Source: Janthinobacterium sp051380875 (GTDB lineage: Bacteria; Pseudomonadota; Gammaproteobacteria; Burkholderiales; Burkholderiaceae_D). From it: DNA of 64,000 nucleotides. A program made the translations under genes and the position numbers. Under the pieces are notes generated by a model, which searched no databases, was not told the origin of the DNA, and saw only the letters and a program-made list of their open reading frames with translations. The stretch's first letter is position 1; the number at the start of each line of letters is the position of its first letter. Shown here piece after piece: positions 1 to 8,893 of the stretch. The stretch covers positions 62,001-126,000 of the forward strand of contig NZ_JBNYXW010000016.1 of assembly GCF_051380875.1 (NCBI RefSeq), given 5' to 3'.

Positions 1-470
1 AGCCCGCCAGCAAGGCTTGCTCGCGCTGGTCGCGCCGCGTCAAGGGCTTGCCATCCTTGTCGAGCATCTTGACGAACGTGGGCCGGTGGATGAAGCCGAA
101 GGTGGGCAGGCGGTCGGGCTGCGCCAGTTGCTCCTTGTTGAAAGGCAAGGGAAACCACGGCGTGGGCTGCCAGTTTTTCGGTGGGTGGTAGGTCTTGTAA
201 TTGAGCCTGTCGACCATGCTGAAAGTGCCCGTGCCACGGATATTGGTGCGTTGCGCGAACTGCGCGGCCACGGGCAGCCATTCGGCGATCGATGGCTGGC
301 GTCGGGTGATGACGGCCGGATCGCTTTCCAGCCGTGCCTGCGGCACGGTTCCCATCAAATCATAGGAAGCCAGGTACAGCCGCCGTGCCACGCCATAGGT
401 GTTAAGGTCATATCATGGCGAGAAACATAACGGGTAGGGCAAACCACCATTTGCGTTCGATCGGCGACAT
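1..470 (-). pseudogene. Membrane-anchored protein of unknown function, 5' part, frameshifted and cut by the window edge
   Basis: Reading leftward, an ATG at 470 preceded by AGGA gives a start of 20 residues (MSPIERKWWFALPVMFLAMI) that looks like a membrane anchor and then stops at TGA (410-408). One base out of frame, an open frame runs from 412 to the window edge for about 137 codons, with conserved-looking text (LNYKTYHPP, PTFGFIHRPTFVKM, GKPLTRRDQR). That second frame has its own in-frame stop at 415-413 and no well-placed start. The simplest reading is one gene with a single-base indel near 410-420. From memory the second frame resembles DUF2875/Tla3-like type VI secretion accessory proteins, but this was not checked. 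Either a true pseudogene or a sequencing error. Confidence 0.55.
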
Positions 471-602
471 ATTTTCCTGACAAGAAGAATAGTTGCCGAT
501 TCTAGCGCAAAAGTTGCCAAACATTACGGTGCGCTGATGATTTTCGTCAATGCCACCTGGAAGCAACGTGGTGCAACGCTACGATAAACAATACTATTAA
601 CA

Positions 603-932
603 CTATTTCACGGGCGCGATTGGAATGCTGGGCACCGCTGGCGTGGCCGCCGGTGGCGACGTTGGGGTGCCGCCGTGCGGCTTGTTTTCCCCGTTGGCTG
701 GCGGTTTGCCATGGCGGTTGCGCTTGTCGGTGCGCGTCTTGGCGGGCTTGGCGTCGTGGAGCACCTTGCCCTTGTTGTCGAGCTTGTCTGACTGGTCCGA
801 TTGCTGGCCCGGGTCATTGGGATTATTGGTGTGGTTGCCCGTCTGGTTCACATTTGTGGTCGACTGGGCTTGTACCCAGGCGCCGCCGACGGTCATCAGG
901 GTGGCGGCCAGCAGGAGAGCGGCGGTTTTCAT
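603..932 (-). CDS. Small secreted protein, Asn/Asp/Pro rich
   Basis: This 109-residue protein starts with a clear Sec signal peptide (charged MK, hydrophobic stretch to about residue 20, likely cut after VQA). The mature part is low complexity: Asn/Gln/Asp rich, then Lys/Arg rich (KPAKTRTDKRNRHGK), then Pro/Ala/Thr rich to the end. No domain is recognised. It stands alone, separated by about 100 bases from dctD and about 130 from the left-edge gene. A periplasmic or cell-surface location is inferred from the signal peptide only; the function is unknown. Confidence 0.6.
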   Translation of the reverse strand: MKTAALLLAATLMTVGGAWVQAQSTTNVNQTGNHTNNPNDPGQQSDQSDKLDNKGKVLHDAKPAKTRTDKRNRHGKPPANGENKPHGGTPTSPPAATPAVPSIPIAPVK

Positions 933-1037
933 GGGTGGGTCCTGTGCGTGTGTGGTGTCGAGCTTGCATTGTCACACGCGTACCCGCCCGCACGCGTAGG
1001 ACACTGCCCCATGGCCGTGTCGGCTATTTGCTCCAGA

Positions 1038-2384
1038 TTAACGGAACTGTTCCGTCGAGATATCGAAGCGTTTGAGCTTGTCGTACAGGGTTTTCTTCGG
1101 GATATTCAGCGCGGCAGCCGCATCGATCACATTGCCATTGTGGCGCCGCAAGGCTTCCTCGATGATGGAAATTTCAAACGTATCGACTTGCTCTGCCAGG
1201 GATGCTTCGCGGCAACCGGCCGGGCTCAGGGTCTCGTCGAGCAGGCCCAGCACGAAGCGGTCGGCCACATTGTGCAGTTCGCGCACATTGCCAGCCCAGC
1301 GCTGCGCCATCAGGGAGGCGACCAGTTCGCCGCTGACGAGGGCGGCTGGCTGGCTGTAGCGCAGCGCCGCCTGCAGCACGAAAAATTCAAACAGCAGCGG
1401 GATATCTTCGCGCCGGTTGCGCAGCGCCGGCAGGGTCAGGCTGGCCACGTTCAGGCGGTAGTACAGGTCGGGACGGAACTTGCCCTGCTCGGCCAGCACG
1501 TTCAAGTCTTCCTTGGCGGCGGCAATGACCCGGAAATTGACGGAAATCAACTTGTTCGAGCCCAGGCGCTCGACTTGCCGCTCCTGCAGCACGCGCAGCA
1601 GTTTCACTTGCAGGGCCAGCGGCATGCTTTCGATTTCGTCTAAAAACAGGGTGCCGCCGTTGGCATATTCGATCTTGCCGATGCGCTGGCGCTGCGCGCC
1701 GGTGAATGCCCCTTCCTCGTGGCCGAACAGTTCCGATTCAAAGATCGATTCGGGCAGGGCGCCGCAATTGATCGCCACGAACGGGTGGTCGCGCCGCTCG
1801 CTGAAGTCGTGCAGGCAGCGCGCGATCAGTTCCTTGCCCGTCCCCGTTTCGCCCAAGATGATGATGTCGGCGGACTTGGGCGCCAGGTTCAGCACCAGCT
1901 GGCGCACCTTGGCCATGGCCGCGCTGCGCCCCACGATGCGCGCCTCGATGCCGACGCGCTGTTCCAGCTGGCGCCGCAAATCCATGTTTTCCAGCACCAG
2001 GTGGCGTTTATCGAGCGCGCGCCGGCACACTTCCACCAGCAAGTCGGCGGAAAACGGTTTTTCGATGAAATCGTAGGCGCCACGGCGCATGGCGCCCACG
2101 GCCATCGACACGTCGCCGTGGCCCGTGACGAGGATGACGGGCAGGCTGGCATCCTGCGCCACGGCGATATCCAACAGTTTCAAGCCATCCATGCCGGGCA
2201 GCTTGATATCGCTCAATAAAATGCCGGCAAATTCAGGCACCAGGTAGGGCAGCGCTTCCTCGGCCGTGGCCACGGCCGTCACTTGCAGTCCGGCCAGTTC
2301 CAGCGATTGCCGGGCGCCCTTGCGCACGACGGCATCGTCTTCCACCAGCAGCACTTGCATGCCTTCAAAATTATTCTCGTGCAT
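1038..2384 (-). CDS. dctD: C4-dicarboxylate-type sigma-54 response regulator DctD
   Basis: This 448-residue NtrC-class regulator has a receiver domain at about 8-125 with phospho-acceptor D59 in LLSDIKLPGMDG. A sigma-54 AAA+ domain follows, with Walker A GETGTGKE near 180, GAFTGA (the sigma-54 contact loop) near 235 and Walker B GGTLFLDEIE. A Fis-type helix-turn-helix lies at about 405-445. The start at 2384 has AAGGAAAG just upstream. It overlaps the 3' end of the kinase gene by 14 bases, so the two are co-translated. Family knowledge: DctD activates C4-dicarboxylate uptake genes from -24/-12 promoters. No dctA or dctPQM lies nearby, so the target is not seen in this window. Confidence 0.88.
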   Translation of the reverse strand: MHENNFEGMQVLLVEDDAVVRKGARQSLELAGLQVTAVATAEEALPYLVPEFAGILLSDIKLPGMDGLKLLDIAVAQDASLPVILVTGHGDVSMAVGAMRRGAYDFIEKPFSADLLVEVCRRALDKRHLVLENMDLRRQLEQRVGIEARIVGRSAAMAKVRQLVLNLAPKSADIIILGETGTGKELIARCLHDFSERRDHPFVAINCGALPESIFESELFGHEEGAFTGAQRQRIGKIEYANGGTLFLDEIESMPLALQVKLLRVLQERQVERLGSNKLISVNFRVIAAAKEDLNVLAEQGKFRPDLYYRLNVASLTLPALRNRREDIPLLFEFFVLQAALRYSQPAALVSGELVASLMAQRWAGNVRELHNVADRFVLGLLDETLSPAGCREASLAEQVDTFEISIIEEALRRHNGNVIDAAAALNIPKKTLYDKLKRFDISTEQFR

Positions 2385-4278
2385 CGGGTCTTTCCTTCGT
2401 CTCTATCTTATTCTCCCCCGGGTCGCAGCTCAGGGTGATGGTAAATTGCGCGCCGCCCCCTTCCGCGGCGCTGCGGTTGCGCACGGCCAGCGCGCTGCCG
2501 GCCGCGCGCAGGATGCCGGCGCTGATCGACAGGCCCAGGCCCAGCCCGTGTTCCTTGGTGGTATAGAAAGGGTCGAAGATCTTGTCCAGCGAAGCCAGCG
2601 GGATGCCAGGGCCATTATCGGTGATATGGATCACGGCCAGTGTTCCTTCGCGGCGCACCTGGAACCAGATCTGCACGGGATCGCTTTCCGGCACGGCGTC
2701 CATGGCATTCGTGATCAGGTTGGTAAACACTTGCTCCAGGCCGATGGCGTTGCACAGCACGATGATTTCATCGTCGGGCCAGCTTTCATGCAGGCTCAGG
2801 CGCTGTGAATTCTTGCGCGTGCGCATTTGCAGCATGGTTTGCGCGAACGCCTGGCGTACGCTGACGGGTTTGCGCGCATCGTCGCTGCGCCGCGCAAAGC
2901 CTTTCAGTTGCGACGTCACGTAGCCGAGGCGCTTGACCAGGTCGGAAATGGTCGACAGATTGTCCAGCGCATCGTCGATGCGCCCGCGCGCCAGCAATAC
3001 CTTGGCATTGTCGGAAAAGGTTTGCAGGGCGGCCAGCGGCTGGTTCAGCTCGTGCGTGACACCGGCCGCCATCTGGCCGATGGCCGCCAGCTTGCCGCTT
3101 TGCACCAGTTCGGCCTGGGCATAGCGCAAGGTTTGCTCGGCCCGCTCGCGTTCGGCCACCTCGGCTTGCAGGCGGCCATTCGCGTGCACCAGGTCGGCCG
3201 TGCGCTGCTCGACCTTGATTTCCAGCTGTTCATAGGCGCGCGCCAGGGTCTGCTGGGCGTTCAGGCGCTCATCGATACGGCGCCGGCGCTGGCGCGCATA
3301 CATCAGGGCCAGCAGCAGCAAGGCCCAGCCCAGCGCGGCGGCGATGGCGGCGTTGCGCGCAGCTTCCTCCACCTGGTCGAGCTCGGCCAGCACGGTGATC
3401 TGCCATTGCAGCGGGCCCAGCGCGCGGTGGACGGCCAGGTAGTCGGCGCTGCCCGACAGGGCCGGCGTGTCGCCCATCTGCGGGCGTTCCAGGGTCATCA
3501 CGCTGGCGCCATCGGCAAACTGGCGCTGCACCTGGTGCGGCAGGATGGGCAAATTTTCCTGCAGGAACTGGCGCTGTTCTCGGATGTCTTTCTTGGCCGC
3601 CGGCGACAGGGGCGCCAGGGTCTTGAACTTGAAGGTGGGCGTGGTGGCTAGGATGAGTACGCCATTCGCATCCTTGACCCAGATCTGCTCGCCTGCGCCC
3701 GGCGTGCGCCACGATTGCTCGATCCAGTCCAGGTTGACCTTGGCGGCGACGATGCCGATGATGCGCCCGTTGCGCTGCACGGGCTGCGAAATGAAGTAGC
3801 CGGCCTCGAACGTCGAGGCGCCAATGCCATAGAATCGGCCGATGCCGCCTGCGATCGCATCCTTGAAGTAGGGCCGGAAGCCATAGTTGACGCCCACGTA
3901 CGAGCTGCGCTCTTGCCAGTTGCTCGACGCCAACGTCGTGCCCTTGTCGTCGAGCACGTACACGGCAAAGGCGCCCGCGCGGCGGTTCATGTCGATCAGG
4001 TAGGCATTGATCTGCGCGACTCTTTCGGCACTGGGCTGTTCCAGCAGTTGCGCCACGGCATCGCTCTGGGCCACGGCCAGGGGCAGGAATTCGTATTTAT
4101 TGAGGGCGCCACCGATGGAGGCCGCATACAGTTCCGCGCGCGAATCGAGCGTGCGGTGCAATTCATCGAGCTGGCGCTGCTTGACCCCGGCATACGACGC
4201 CCACGCCAGCACGGCCAGCGTCGCCACGGCCAGCAGGGGGCCGAGCGCTTGTCTCAGGGTCCATTTGCCGAATGCCAT
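2371..4278 (-). CDS. dctB: Sensor histidine kinase DctB
   Basis: This 635-residue membrane kinase has one TM helix near residues 12-30, a periplasmic tandem-PAS (dCache-like) sensor to about 300, a second TM at about 312-332, a coiled coil (LEIKVEQRTADLVHANGRL), then HisKA and HATPase domains. The phospho-acceptor His lies in GVTHELNQPLAAL. The N box (ITNAMDAV) and G boxes (DNGPGIP, GLGLGLSIS) are intact. The start at 4278 is preceded by GGAG. The architecture and the overlap with the sigma-54 regulator are those of DctB/DctD. The ligand is inferred to be a C4-dicarboxylate or another small carboxylate. Confidence 0.87.
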   Translation of the reverse strand: MAFGKWTLRQALGPLLAVATLAVLAWASYAGVKQRQLDELHRTLDSRAELYAASIGGALNKYEFLPLAVAQSDAVAQLLEQPSAERVAQINAYLIDMNRRAGAFAVYVLDDKGTTLASSNWQERSSYVGVNYGFRPYFKDAIAGGIGRFYGIGASTFEAGYFISQPVQRNGRIIGIVAAKVNLDWIEQSWRTPGAGEQIWVKDANGVLILATTPTFKFKTLAPLSPAAKKDIREQRQFLQENLPILPHQVQRQFADGASVMTLERPQMGDTPALSGSADYLAVHRALGPLQWQITVLAELDQVEEAARNAAIAAALGWALLLLALMYARQRRRRIDERLNAQQTLARAYEQLEIKVEQRTADLVHANGRLQAEVAERERAEQTLRYAQAELVQSGKLAAIGQMAAGVTHELNQPLAALQTFSDNAKVLLARGRIDDALDNLSTISDLVKRLGYVTSQLKGFARRSDDARKPVSVRQAFAQTMLQMRTRKNSQRLSLHESWPDDEIIVLCNAIGLEQVFTNLITNAMDAVPESDPVQIWFQVRREGTLAVIHITDNGPGIPLASLDKIFDPFYTTKEHGLGLGLSISAGILRAAGSALAVRNRSAAEGGGAQFTITLSCDPGENKIETKERPDARE

Positions 4279-4299
4279 GGTGCTCCGTGTGTCTTGTTG

Positions 4300-4330
4300 A
4301 TGGGGTCAGACCCGACGGGACTGACCCCAT
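4300..4330. repeat. Palindromic element with GGGGTCAG/CTGACCCC arms
   Basis: The arms ATGGGGTCAG (4300-4309) and CTGACCCCAT (4321-4330) are perfect inverted repeats. The spacer contains CCC GAC GGG, which can extend the hairpin past an A-A mismatch. It lies between the 3' end of the ABC importer operon and the 5' end of dctB, so it could terminate the importer transcript. It lacks a T-tract, so it looks more like a REP-type palindrome than a standard terminator. Confidence 0.6.
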
Positions 4331-4356
4331 TTGGCGCTAACTAATCAGCCATACTA

Positions 4357-5148
4357 TCAGTCAGCAGTACTTGCCATGGTCTCGGCATTGTGATGGCGCT
4401 GCTGCTCTTCCATCACCATTTCGCCCAGCATGCGCTTGAGGTTGTTGAACTCCGGGTCGCTCGGGTCGCGCGGGCGCGGCAGGGCTATGGCCACGTCGCG
4501 CTTGATGGTGCCGGGACGGTAGGTCATGACGATGGTGCGGTCGGCCAGGTAGATCGATTCCTCGATCGAGTGCGTGACGAAGACGATGGTGGTGCCGAAG
4601 ACTTTCCAGATTTTCAGCAATTCGTCTTGCAGGTTGCGCCGAGTCAAGGCGTCCAGCGCGCCGAATGGCTCATCCATCAGCATGATGGGCGAATCGAGCG
4701 CCAGCACGCGGGCAATGGCCACGCGCTGGCGCATGCCGCCAGACAAGTCTTTCGGATAGCGGGCACGGAATTCCGACAGGCCCAGCATGTTGAGCAGCAT
4801 GTCGACGCGGTCCTTGATCTCGGCCGGCGTCTTGCCGGCGATTTCCAGGCCGAAGGCGATATTGCTTTCAATCGTCATCCACGGGAACAGCGCGTATTCC
4901 TGGAACACCATGCCGCGGTCGGGGCCGGGCTCGGTGATCAGCTTGCCGCCGGCGAGGATCTGGCCGGAAGTGGGCTGGGAAAAGCCGGCGATGGCGTTCA
5001 AGAGGGTCGACTTGCCGCAGCCGGACGGCCCCAGCAGGCAGATGAACTCGCCGCTGGCGATTTCCAGGTTGATGTCTTTCAGCGCAATGACGTCGCTGCC
5101 GCCGGTGGTGAAGATTTTATTGACTGCTTTGATGCTAATGGTGGTCAT
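4357..5148 (-). CDS. ABC transporter ATP-binding protein (nitrate/sulfonate/taurine family)
   Basis: This 263-residue ATPase has Walker A GPSGCGKST, signature LSGGMRQR, Walker B IMLMDEPFGALD and H-loop VTHSIEES, all intact. It belongs to the SsuB/TauB/NrtD group. The start chosen is ATG at 5148, giving MTTISIKAVN, with AGAGGA seven bases upstream. A longer frame to 5184 would overlap the permease and has no ribosome site. It is the last gene of the operon substrate-binding protein, permease, ATPase. It energises import through the permease at 5160-5981. The substrate class (sulfonate, taurine, nitrate or related) cannot be fixed from the ATPase. Confidence 0.88.
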   Translation of the reverse strand: MTTISIKAVNKIFTTGGSDVIALKDINLEIASGEFICLLGPSGCGKSTLLNAIAGFSQPTSGQILAGGKLITEPGPDRGMVFQEYALFPWMTIESNIAFGLEIAGKTPAEIKDRVDMLLNMLGLSEFRARYPKDLSGGMRQRVAIARVLALDSPIMLMDEPFGALDALTRRNLQDELLKIWKVFGTTIVFVTHSIEESIYLADRTIVMTYRPGTIKRDVAIALPRPRDPSDPEFNNLKRMLGEMVMEEQQRHHNAETMASTAD

Positions 5149-5159
5149 GGCCGTTCCTC

Positions 5160-5981
5160 TCAGTGTTCCAGGCCGCGGTGCCACTGCAGCAAATGATTAT
5201 TCAGGGCATTCATGGCGATATCGATGGCCAGGCCGAACAGGCCGATGGTAAACATGCCGGCGATAATCTTGTCGGACCAGAAGTACTCGCGTGCTTCGAG
5301 GATGCGGAAACCCAGGCCGCTGTTGACGGCGATCATTTCGGCGACGATCACGACGATGAACGCCGTGCCCATGCCGATACGGGCGCCGGCCAGGATGTAG
5401 GGCGTAGCTGCCGGCAGGATGACGCGGCGGAACATGGTCATCTGGCTGGCGCCCAGGTTGCGCGCGGCGCGGATGTAGATGCCGTCGACCTGGCGCACGC
5501 CGGCGATGGTATTCATCAGCACGGGGAAGAAGGAACCGATGCTGATCAGGAAGAAGGCGGGTGGATTGCCCAGGCCGAACCACAGGATGGCCAGCGGAAT
5601 GTAGGCGATCGGCGGAATCGGGCGCAGCACCTGCACCAGCGGGTCGAACAGTTTGTAGATGGTCTTGTTGGTGCCCATCAGCAAGCCCAGCGGCAAGGCC
5701 AGGCCGGCGCCGATGGCGAAGCCGCCCAGCACGCGCGACAGGCTGGCCCAGGCGTCATGCGGCAGTTCGCCGGAGAACATCCACACCAGGTAATTGCCCG
5801 CTGCGGGCGTGTACGCCTCCATCGGGATCAGGTATTCATACCACTTCACTACCACTGCCACGGGCGAGGGAAGGATTTGCGGATTGATCCAGCCGAACGT
5901 GGACAGCGCCTGCCAGAACAGCAGCACGGCAACGGGCACGATGGAGCCGTGCGCGATGCGTTTCATCATTTGAATATTCAT
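5160..5981 (-). CDS. ABC transporter permease (SsuC/TauC-like)
   Basis: This 273-residue BPD-type permease has about six TM helices. Its cytoplasmic EAA-loop motif, IRAARNLGASQMTMFRRV, is where the ATPase docks. The N-terminal text PVAVLLFWQALSTFGW is typical of the first TM of the SsuC/TauC family. An insert of about 30 residues follows TM1 (YEYLIPMEAYTPAAGNYLVW). It sits between the substrate-binding protein (30 bases upstream) and the ATPase (11 bases downstream), so it is one operon. It forms the inner-membrane channel, probably as a homodimer. Confidence 0.87.
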   Translation of the reverse strand: MNIQMMKRIAHGSIVPVAVLLFWQALSTFGWINPQILPSPVAVVVKWYEYLIPMEAYTPAAGNYLVWMFSGELPHDAWASLSRVLGGFAIGAGLALPLGLLMGTNKTIYKLFDPLVQVLRPIPPIAYIPLAILWFGLGNPPAFFLISIGSFFPVLMNTIAGVRQVDGIYIRAARNLGASQMTMFRRVILPAATPYILAGARIGMGTAFIVVIVAEMIAVNSGLGFRILEAREYFWSDKIIAGMFTIGLFGLAIDIAMNALNNHLLQWHRGLEH

Positions 5982-6011
5982 CGTGATACTTTCCGATTAG
6001 CGTGGTCGTGG

Positions 6012-7013
6012 TTAGCGTGGTACATAGGATTTCTTGGCTTTTTCCAGCATGTCCAGCTTGACCCAATCCTTCGCTGCAGGCGGTTTTGCCATGCGGCCCA
6101 CGCCAAACTTGACCATGTAATCGGTGGTCAGCTGCACGTGGCTCTGGGAAATATCTTCCGTGAAGATGGCGTTGTCGATGGCGTCGCGGTAATCCTCGGA
6201 GGTGATCTGGTTCTTGAACATCGATTCGCGCACGTATTTTTCCGCCAGTTTCGGGTCGGCTAAAAAGGCGCGCGTGGCGGCGACGAAGCAATCCATGAAG
6301 CGCTGCGCCACGGCAGGCTTTTCCTTGTACATTTTTTCCGTCATCACCAGCGCGCGCACGGGCTCGCCCAGCGGCGTGTCATAGGGCTTGATGATGGCCG
6401 AGCCGTATTTTTTGTGGATTGCCTGCGTCGAGTACGGTTCGGACTGGCTCATGGCGTCGATATCGCGGGTCAGCAGGGCCTGGTTCAGGTCGGGGTAGCC
6501 CATGTAGAGGATCTGCACGTCCTTGCCCGGCTTGTCGGACCAGGTCAGCTTGGCCTTGGTCAGTTCGGCAAACAGCAGGATTTCCTGCGGGCCGCCGCGC
6601 GTGACGCCGACTTTCTTGCCTTTCAGGTCGGCGACGTCCTTGATGTTCAGGTCAGGGCGCCCGACGATCTGCACGCCGCCCTTGGCAAAGCCGCCCACCA
6701 GGTACACGGGCAGGCCCGTGGCGCGGCCCGTGATGGCCGCTTCCAGCGCGCTGGCGGAGACATCGATTTCGCCGGCGATCATGGCGGGCACGATGTCGAG
6801 GCCCTTGGCGAAGATGCGCTCTTCAATCTTCAAGTCATATTTGGGGGCGATTTCCTTCATGTACGCCACGGCGCCGTAGTGGGCGAATTTCAGGTTGCCC
6901 AGGCGCACGAGGTCGGCCGCGTGGACGGCCAGCGGGAATTGCGCGGCCAGCGCGACGGCCACGGCCAGTGCTTTGGTGTTCAGGAAGGACGAGATGCGGA
7001 AGGTGCTTGCCAT
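6012..7013 (-). CDS. ABC transporter periplasmic substrate-binding protein (NMT1/SsuA-like)
   Basis: This 333-residue protein has a Sec signal peptide cut near AVHAAD (about residue 33), followed by an NMT1/THI5-like fold: LVRLGNLKFAHYGAVAYMKE, GEIDVSASALEAAITGR, DLKGKKVGVTRGGPQE. This family delivers nitrate, sulfonates, taurine or pyrimidine precursors to the membrane pair downstream. GGAG precedes the ATG at 7013. It is the first gene of the three-gene importer operon, with its promoter in the AT-rich stretch beyond 7013. No substrate-specific enzymes (such as ssuD or tauD) lie next to it, so the ligand is unknown. Confidence 0.86.
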   Translation of the reverse strand: MASTFRISSFLNTKALAVAVALAAQFPLAVHAADLVRLGNLKFAHYGAVAYMKEIAPKYDLKIEERIFAKGLDIVPAMIAGEIDVSASALEAAITGRATGLPVYLVGGFAKGGVQIVGRPDLNIKDVADLKGKKVGVTRGGPQEILLFAELTKAKLTWSDKPGKDVQILYMGYPDLNQALLTRDIDAMSQSEPYSTQAIHKKYGSAIIKPYDTPLGEPVRALVMTEKMYKEKPAVAQRFMDCFVAATRAFLADPKLAEKYVRESMFKNQITSEDYRDAIDNAIFTEDISQSHVQLTTDYMVKFGVGRMAKPPAAKDWVKLDMLEKAKKSYVPR

Positions 7014-7429
7014 GCTGTTGTCTCCAAAAGGTAGATGGTTTTTATAGTTGCTAAGGCTGCCGCTCTATGGCGGTTATGAAAATATAAAAGCATCTTCCGT
7101 GCCAGTGAAGCGCATTTTGTCATTTATTGCAAGTGATTGTTTATAAAGGCTTAATTCGAATGTGTAGATGAGCGGAAATGCCGCGATTCCGCTTTTCCGC
7201 ACGCTGGCGGGAAATAGCGTGCGGATTGCCGCATTGCTAGCAGGAAATGGAAGGGCTGAAACGAGAAGAGGAATCGAGAAGGGCTGGGGACGCGCGCCGG
7301 AGAACCTGAATGGCGTGGCTCACTCCAAGCGTAAAAAAACGCGTTGCAGAACCAGGCTGGCAACGCGTAACCCCCCGTGGAGTCGGGGCGGCGCCGCGCG
7401 GGCGCCTGTCTGGTCTGTCCTGCGTGCCC
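7014..7429. other. Gene-poor stretch between importer operon and lipoprotein gene
   Basis: No convincing gene is seen in these 416 bases. The left part (about 7020-7150) is AT-rich and should hold the promoter for the leftward importer operon. The middle has low coding potential in all frames. The right part holds the terminator at 7333-7368 that ends the leftward lipoprotein transcript. Confidence 0.5.
7333..7368 (-). terminator. Rho-independent terminator of the small lipoprotein gene
   Basis: The perfect inverted repeat ACGCGTTGC (7339-7347) and GCAACGCGT (7360-7368) is bordered on its left by seven A residues. On the minus strand these become a U-tract after the stem. It lies about 60 bases past the stop of the lipoprotein gene. 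Confidence 0.75.
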
Positions 7430-7669
7430 TTAGTTTGACGCTGCGGCGGGCGGCGGCATTGCGGGGGCGGTGGCAGGGTCGCTCAGGGGCGCAGAATGCG
7501 TGGCATTGCCTGGGGCCAATTCCGGCGTGGCCGGCATGACTGGCGCCGGCATTACCTGGGGCGCGGAGCTGGGCATGGGCGCTGTTTCTGGCAAGGGCGC
7601 GTCGGCAGGTTTTTTGCAGGCGGACAGGGTAACGATAGCGGCGGCGGCCAGCAGAGTGGGGATATTCAT
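7430..7669 (-). CDS. Small Pro/Ala-rich lipoprotein
   Basis: Starting at ATG 7669 (AAGGAAG upstream), this 79-residue protein begins with a lipoprotein signal peptide whose lipobox is LSAC (Cys at about residue 18). The mature part is almost entirely Pro, Ala, Met, Ser and Thr (repeated PAP/PAT text) with no recognisable domain. The longer frame to 7714 adds 15 residues without signal character. It is expected to be anchored in the outer membrane. Its role is unknown. Confidence 0.6.
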   Translation of the reverse strand: MNIPTLLAAAAIVTLSACKKPADAPLPETAPMPSSAPQVMPAPVMPATPELAPGNATHSAPLSDPATAPAMPPPAAASN

Positions 7670-7774
7670 GGTGCTTCCTTTGCAAGAGTCTATGTGTGGC
7701 GATGCGGACGGCATGCGCCGCGCCGCGCGAGAGCCTTGAATTTATTGCAGGAATGCTGACGCTTCTGTTCGCTA

Positions 7775-7794
7775 TTTCACCTTGCGCGGTGAAA
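7775..7794. promoter_or_regulatory. Inverted repeat TTTCACC/GGTGAAA in a divergent promoter region
   Basis: Seven-base perfect arms with a six-base spacer lie between the divergent lipoprotein (minus) and winged-helix (plus) genes. It could be an operator, or just a small hairpin. There is no further support. Confidence 0.3.
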
Positions 7795-7992
7795 CAGCGG
7801 CTGTGAAGGAAAATAATTCCGCATGGAAATATTTTTCACTTTCTTGCTTCTAATGTTCGTTAACGCACAGACCTGAGCCGCTGGGGCAGGCATTGTGTAG
7901 TCAGACGCCCTGGATTTGTGGCTTTCTGGCATAAAAATTGCCAAGAATTTAACAATCCGGGCTACCGGCAATCGTTAAAAAGGAGTATTCAA

Positions 7993-8613
7993 ATGCATGC
8001 AATGACTCAGTCTCACGTGAAGAGCGAATTAAAGGCAGCGCACCAGGAACTTCGTAGCCCCGAAAAAGGCTCGCAAATGGTAGAGCGTGCGGCCCCTATC
8101 CCCCCGGAGCGCATGAATCCCATTTCCATGGCACCGATCGAGCGCGTGCGTTCGACGTCCGCCACCCTGCGCCGCATCGAAAACATGCAAAAACTGATCG
8201 GCGAATTGTCGCTGCACGAGATGCTGGCCGATGAAATCGCCTGGTTCCTCAAGTTTTCGCCATCGGGCGCCCGCAAATACATCCGCGACCTGCGCGAAGC
8301 GGGCGTGATCGAACTGGCCCGCTACATCGAAGGCACCGCCACCTACCTGGGCAAGGCAGTGTACCAGCTGACGCCAGACCCTGAGCGCGTGCGCGCCTTT
8401 TTGGCCGCCATCGTCCAGCCGAAACGCGAAGGCGCGCCACCGCGCAAGGATCGTCCCGGCCTGCGCGAGCAAAGCATGGCAGGCAGCGGCCGCCACTTCC
8501 ACATCCTGGCCGATGACACGCATTACGCCATCCGCGTCAACCGCGGTCCCGTGACGCGCGATCCGCTGGTGGCTGCTTTGTTTGGAGCGCCGCAACAGAA
8601 AGTTGCTGAGTAA
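7993..8613 (+). CDS. Winged-helix DNA-binding-like protein
   Basis: The start at 7993 is set by AAGGAG seven bases upstream and gives 206 residues. The middle (about residues 65-130) reads as a winged helix: MLADEIAWFLKFSPSGARKY is a helix-turn-helix and REAGVIELARYIEGTATY the wing. N- and C-terminal parts are low complexity and basic. The fold resembles MarR/ArsR-type wings but no named family is recognised. It is followed by the structured 3' element at 8627-8741 and a terminator at 8763-8784. Probably a transcription regulator, target unknown. Confidence 0.65.
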   Translation: MHAMTQSHVKSELKAAHQELRSPEKGSQMVERAAPIPPERMNPISMAPIERVRSTSATLRRIENMQKLIGELSLHEMLADEIAWFLKFSPSGARKYIRDLREAGVIELARYIEGTATYLGKAVYQLTPDPERVRAFLAAIVQPKREGAPPRKDRPGLREQSMAGSGRHFHILADDTHYAIRVNRGPVTRDPLVAALFGAPQQKVAE

Positions 8614-8626
8614 TACCTGACCAAAC

Positions 8627-8741
8627 CTACTGCGCGGCGCGCTTTGCGGCCTGCGATGCTCACCGGCTCGGCGCCCCCGTGCTCTAGCACGGTTGCGCTT
8701 CTTAGCCACAAATCACTGCCGCTCGCTACGGTTTTTTCAGG
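8627..8741 (+). repeat. 3'-UTR structured repeat element, copy 1
   Basis: It starts 14 bases after the winged-helix stop codon with CTACTGCGCGG and ends with CTCGCTACG...TCAGGC, followed by a terminator. The same landmarks occur in the same order in copy 2 behind rhlE. A central hairpin, CCGTGCTCTAGCACGG (8677-8692), corresponds to CCGTACTCCAGTACGG in copy 2; the A-T pair at stem position 4 is replaced by G-C, keeping the pairing. Copy 1 carries about 11 extra bases before the hairpin. Confidence 0.65.
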
Positions 8742-8762
8742 CGTTGTTGTAGCGTATCGAGA

Positions 8763-8784
8763 GCCGGGTTGCGACCCGGCTTTT
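8763..8784 (+). terminator. Rho-independent terminator of the winged-helix gene
   Basis: The stem GCCGGGT/ACCCGGC with loop TGCG is followed by TTTT. It lies directly downstream of the 3' repeat element. Confidence 0.75.
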
Positions 8785-8893
8785 GGCGTTGGGCGCGGCG
8801 CTTTGACGTTGGCTGATTGAAAAGACTGCAAGCATCCCCATGTGGGCTGGACTGCTGCCCGCAACGCGCGGGTTTACTTGAAGGAGCTTGTCC

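Noticed and set aside
7151..7363. Leftward 70-codon frame in the 7014-7429 gap
   Set aside because: No ribosome site, overlaps the terminator, and composition is unlike neighbours.
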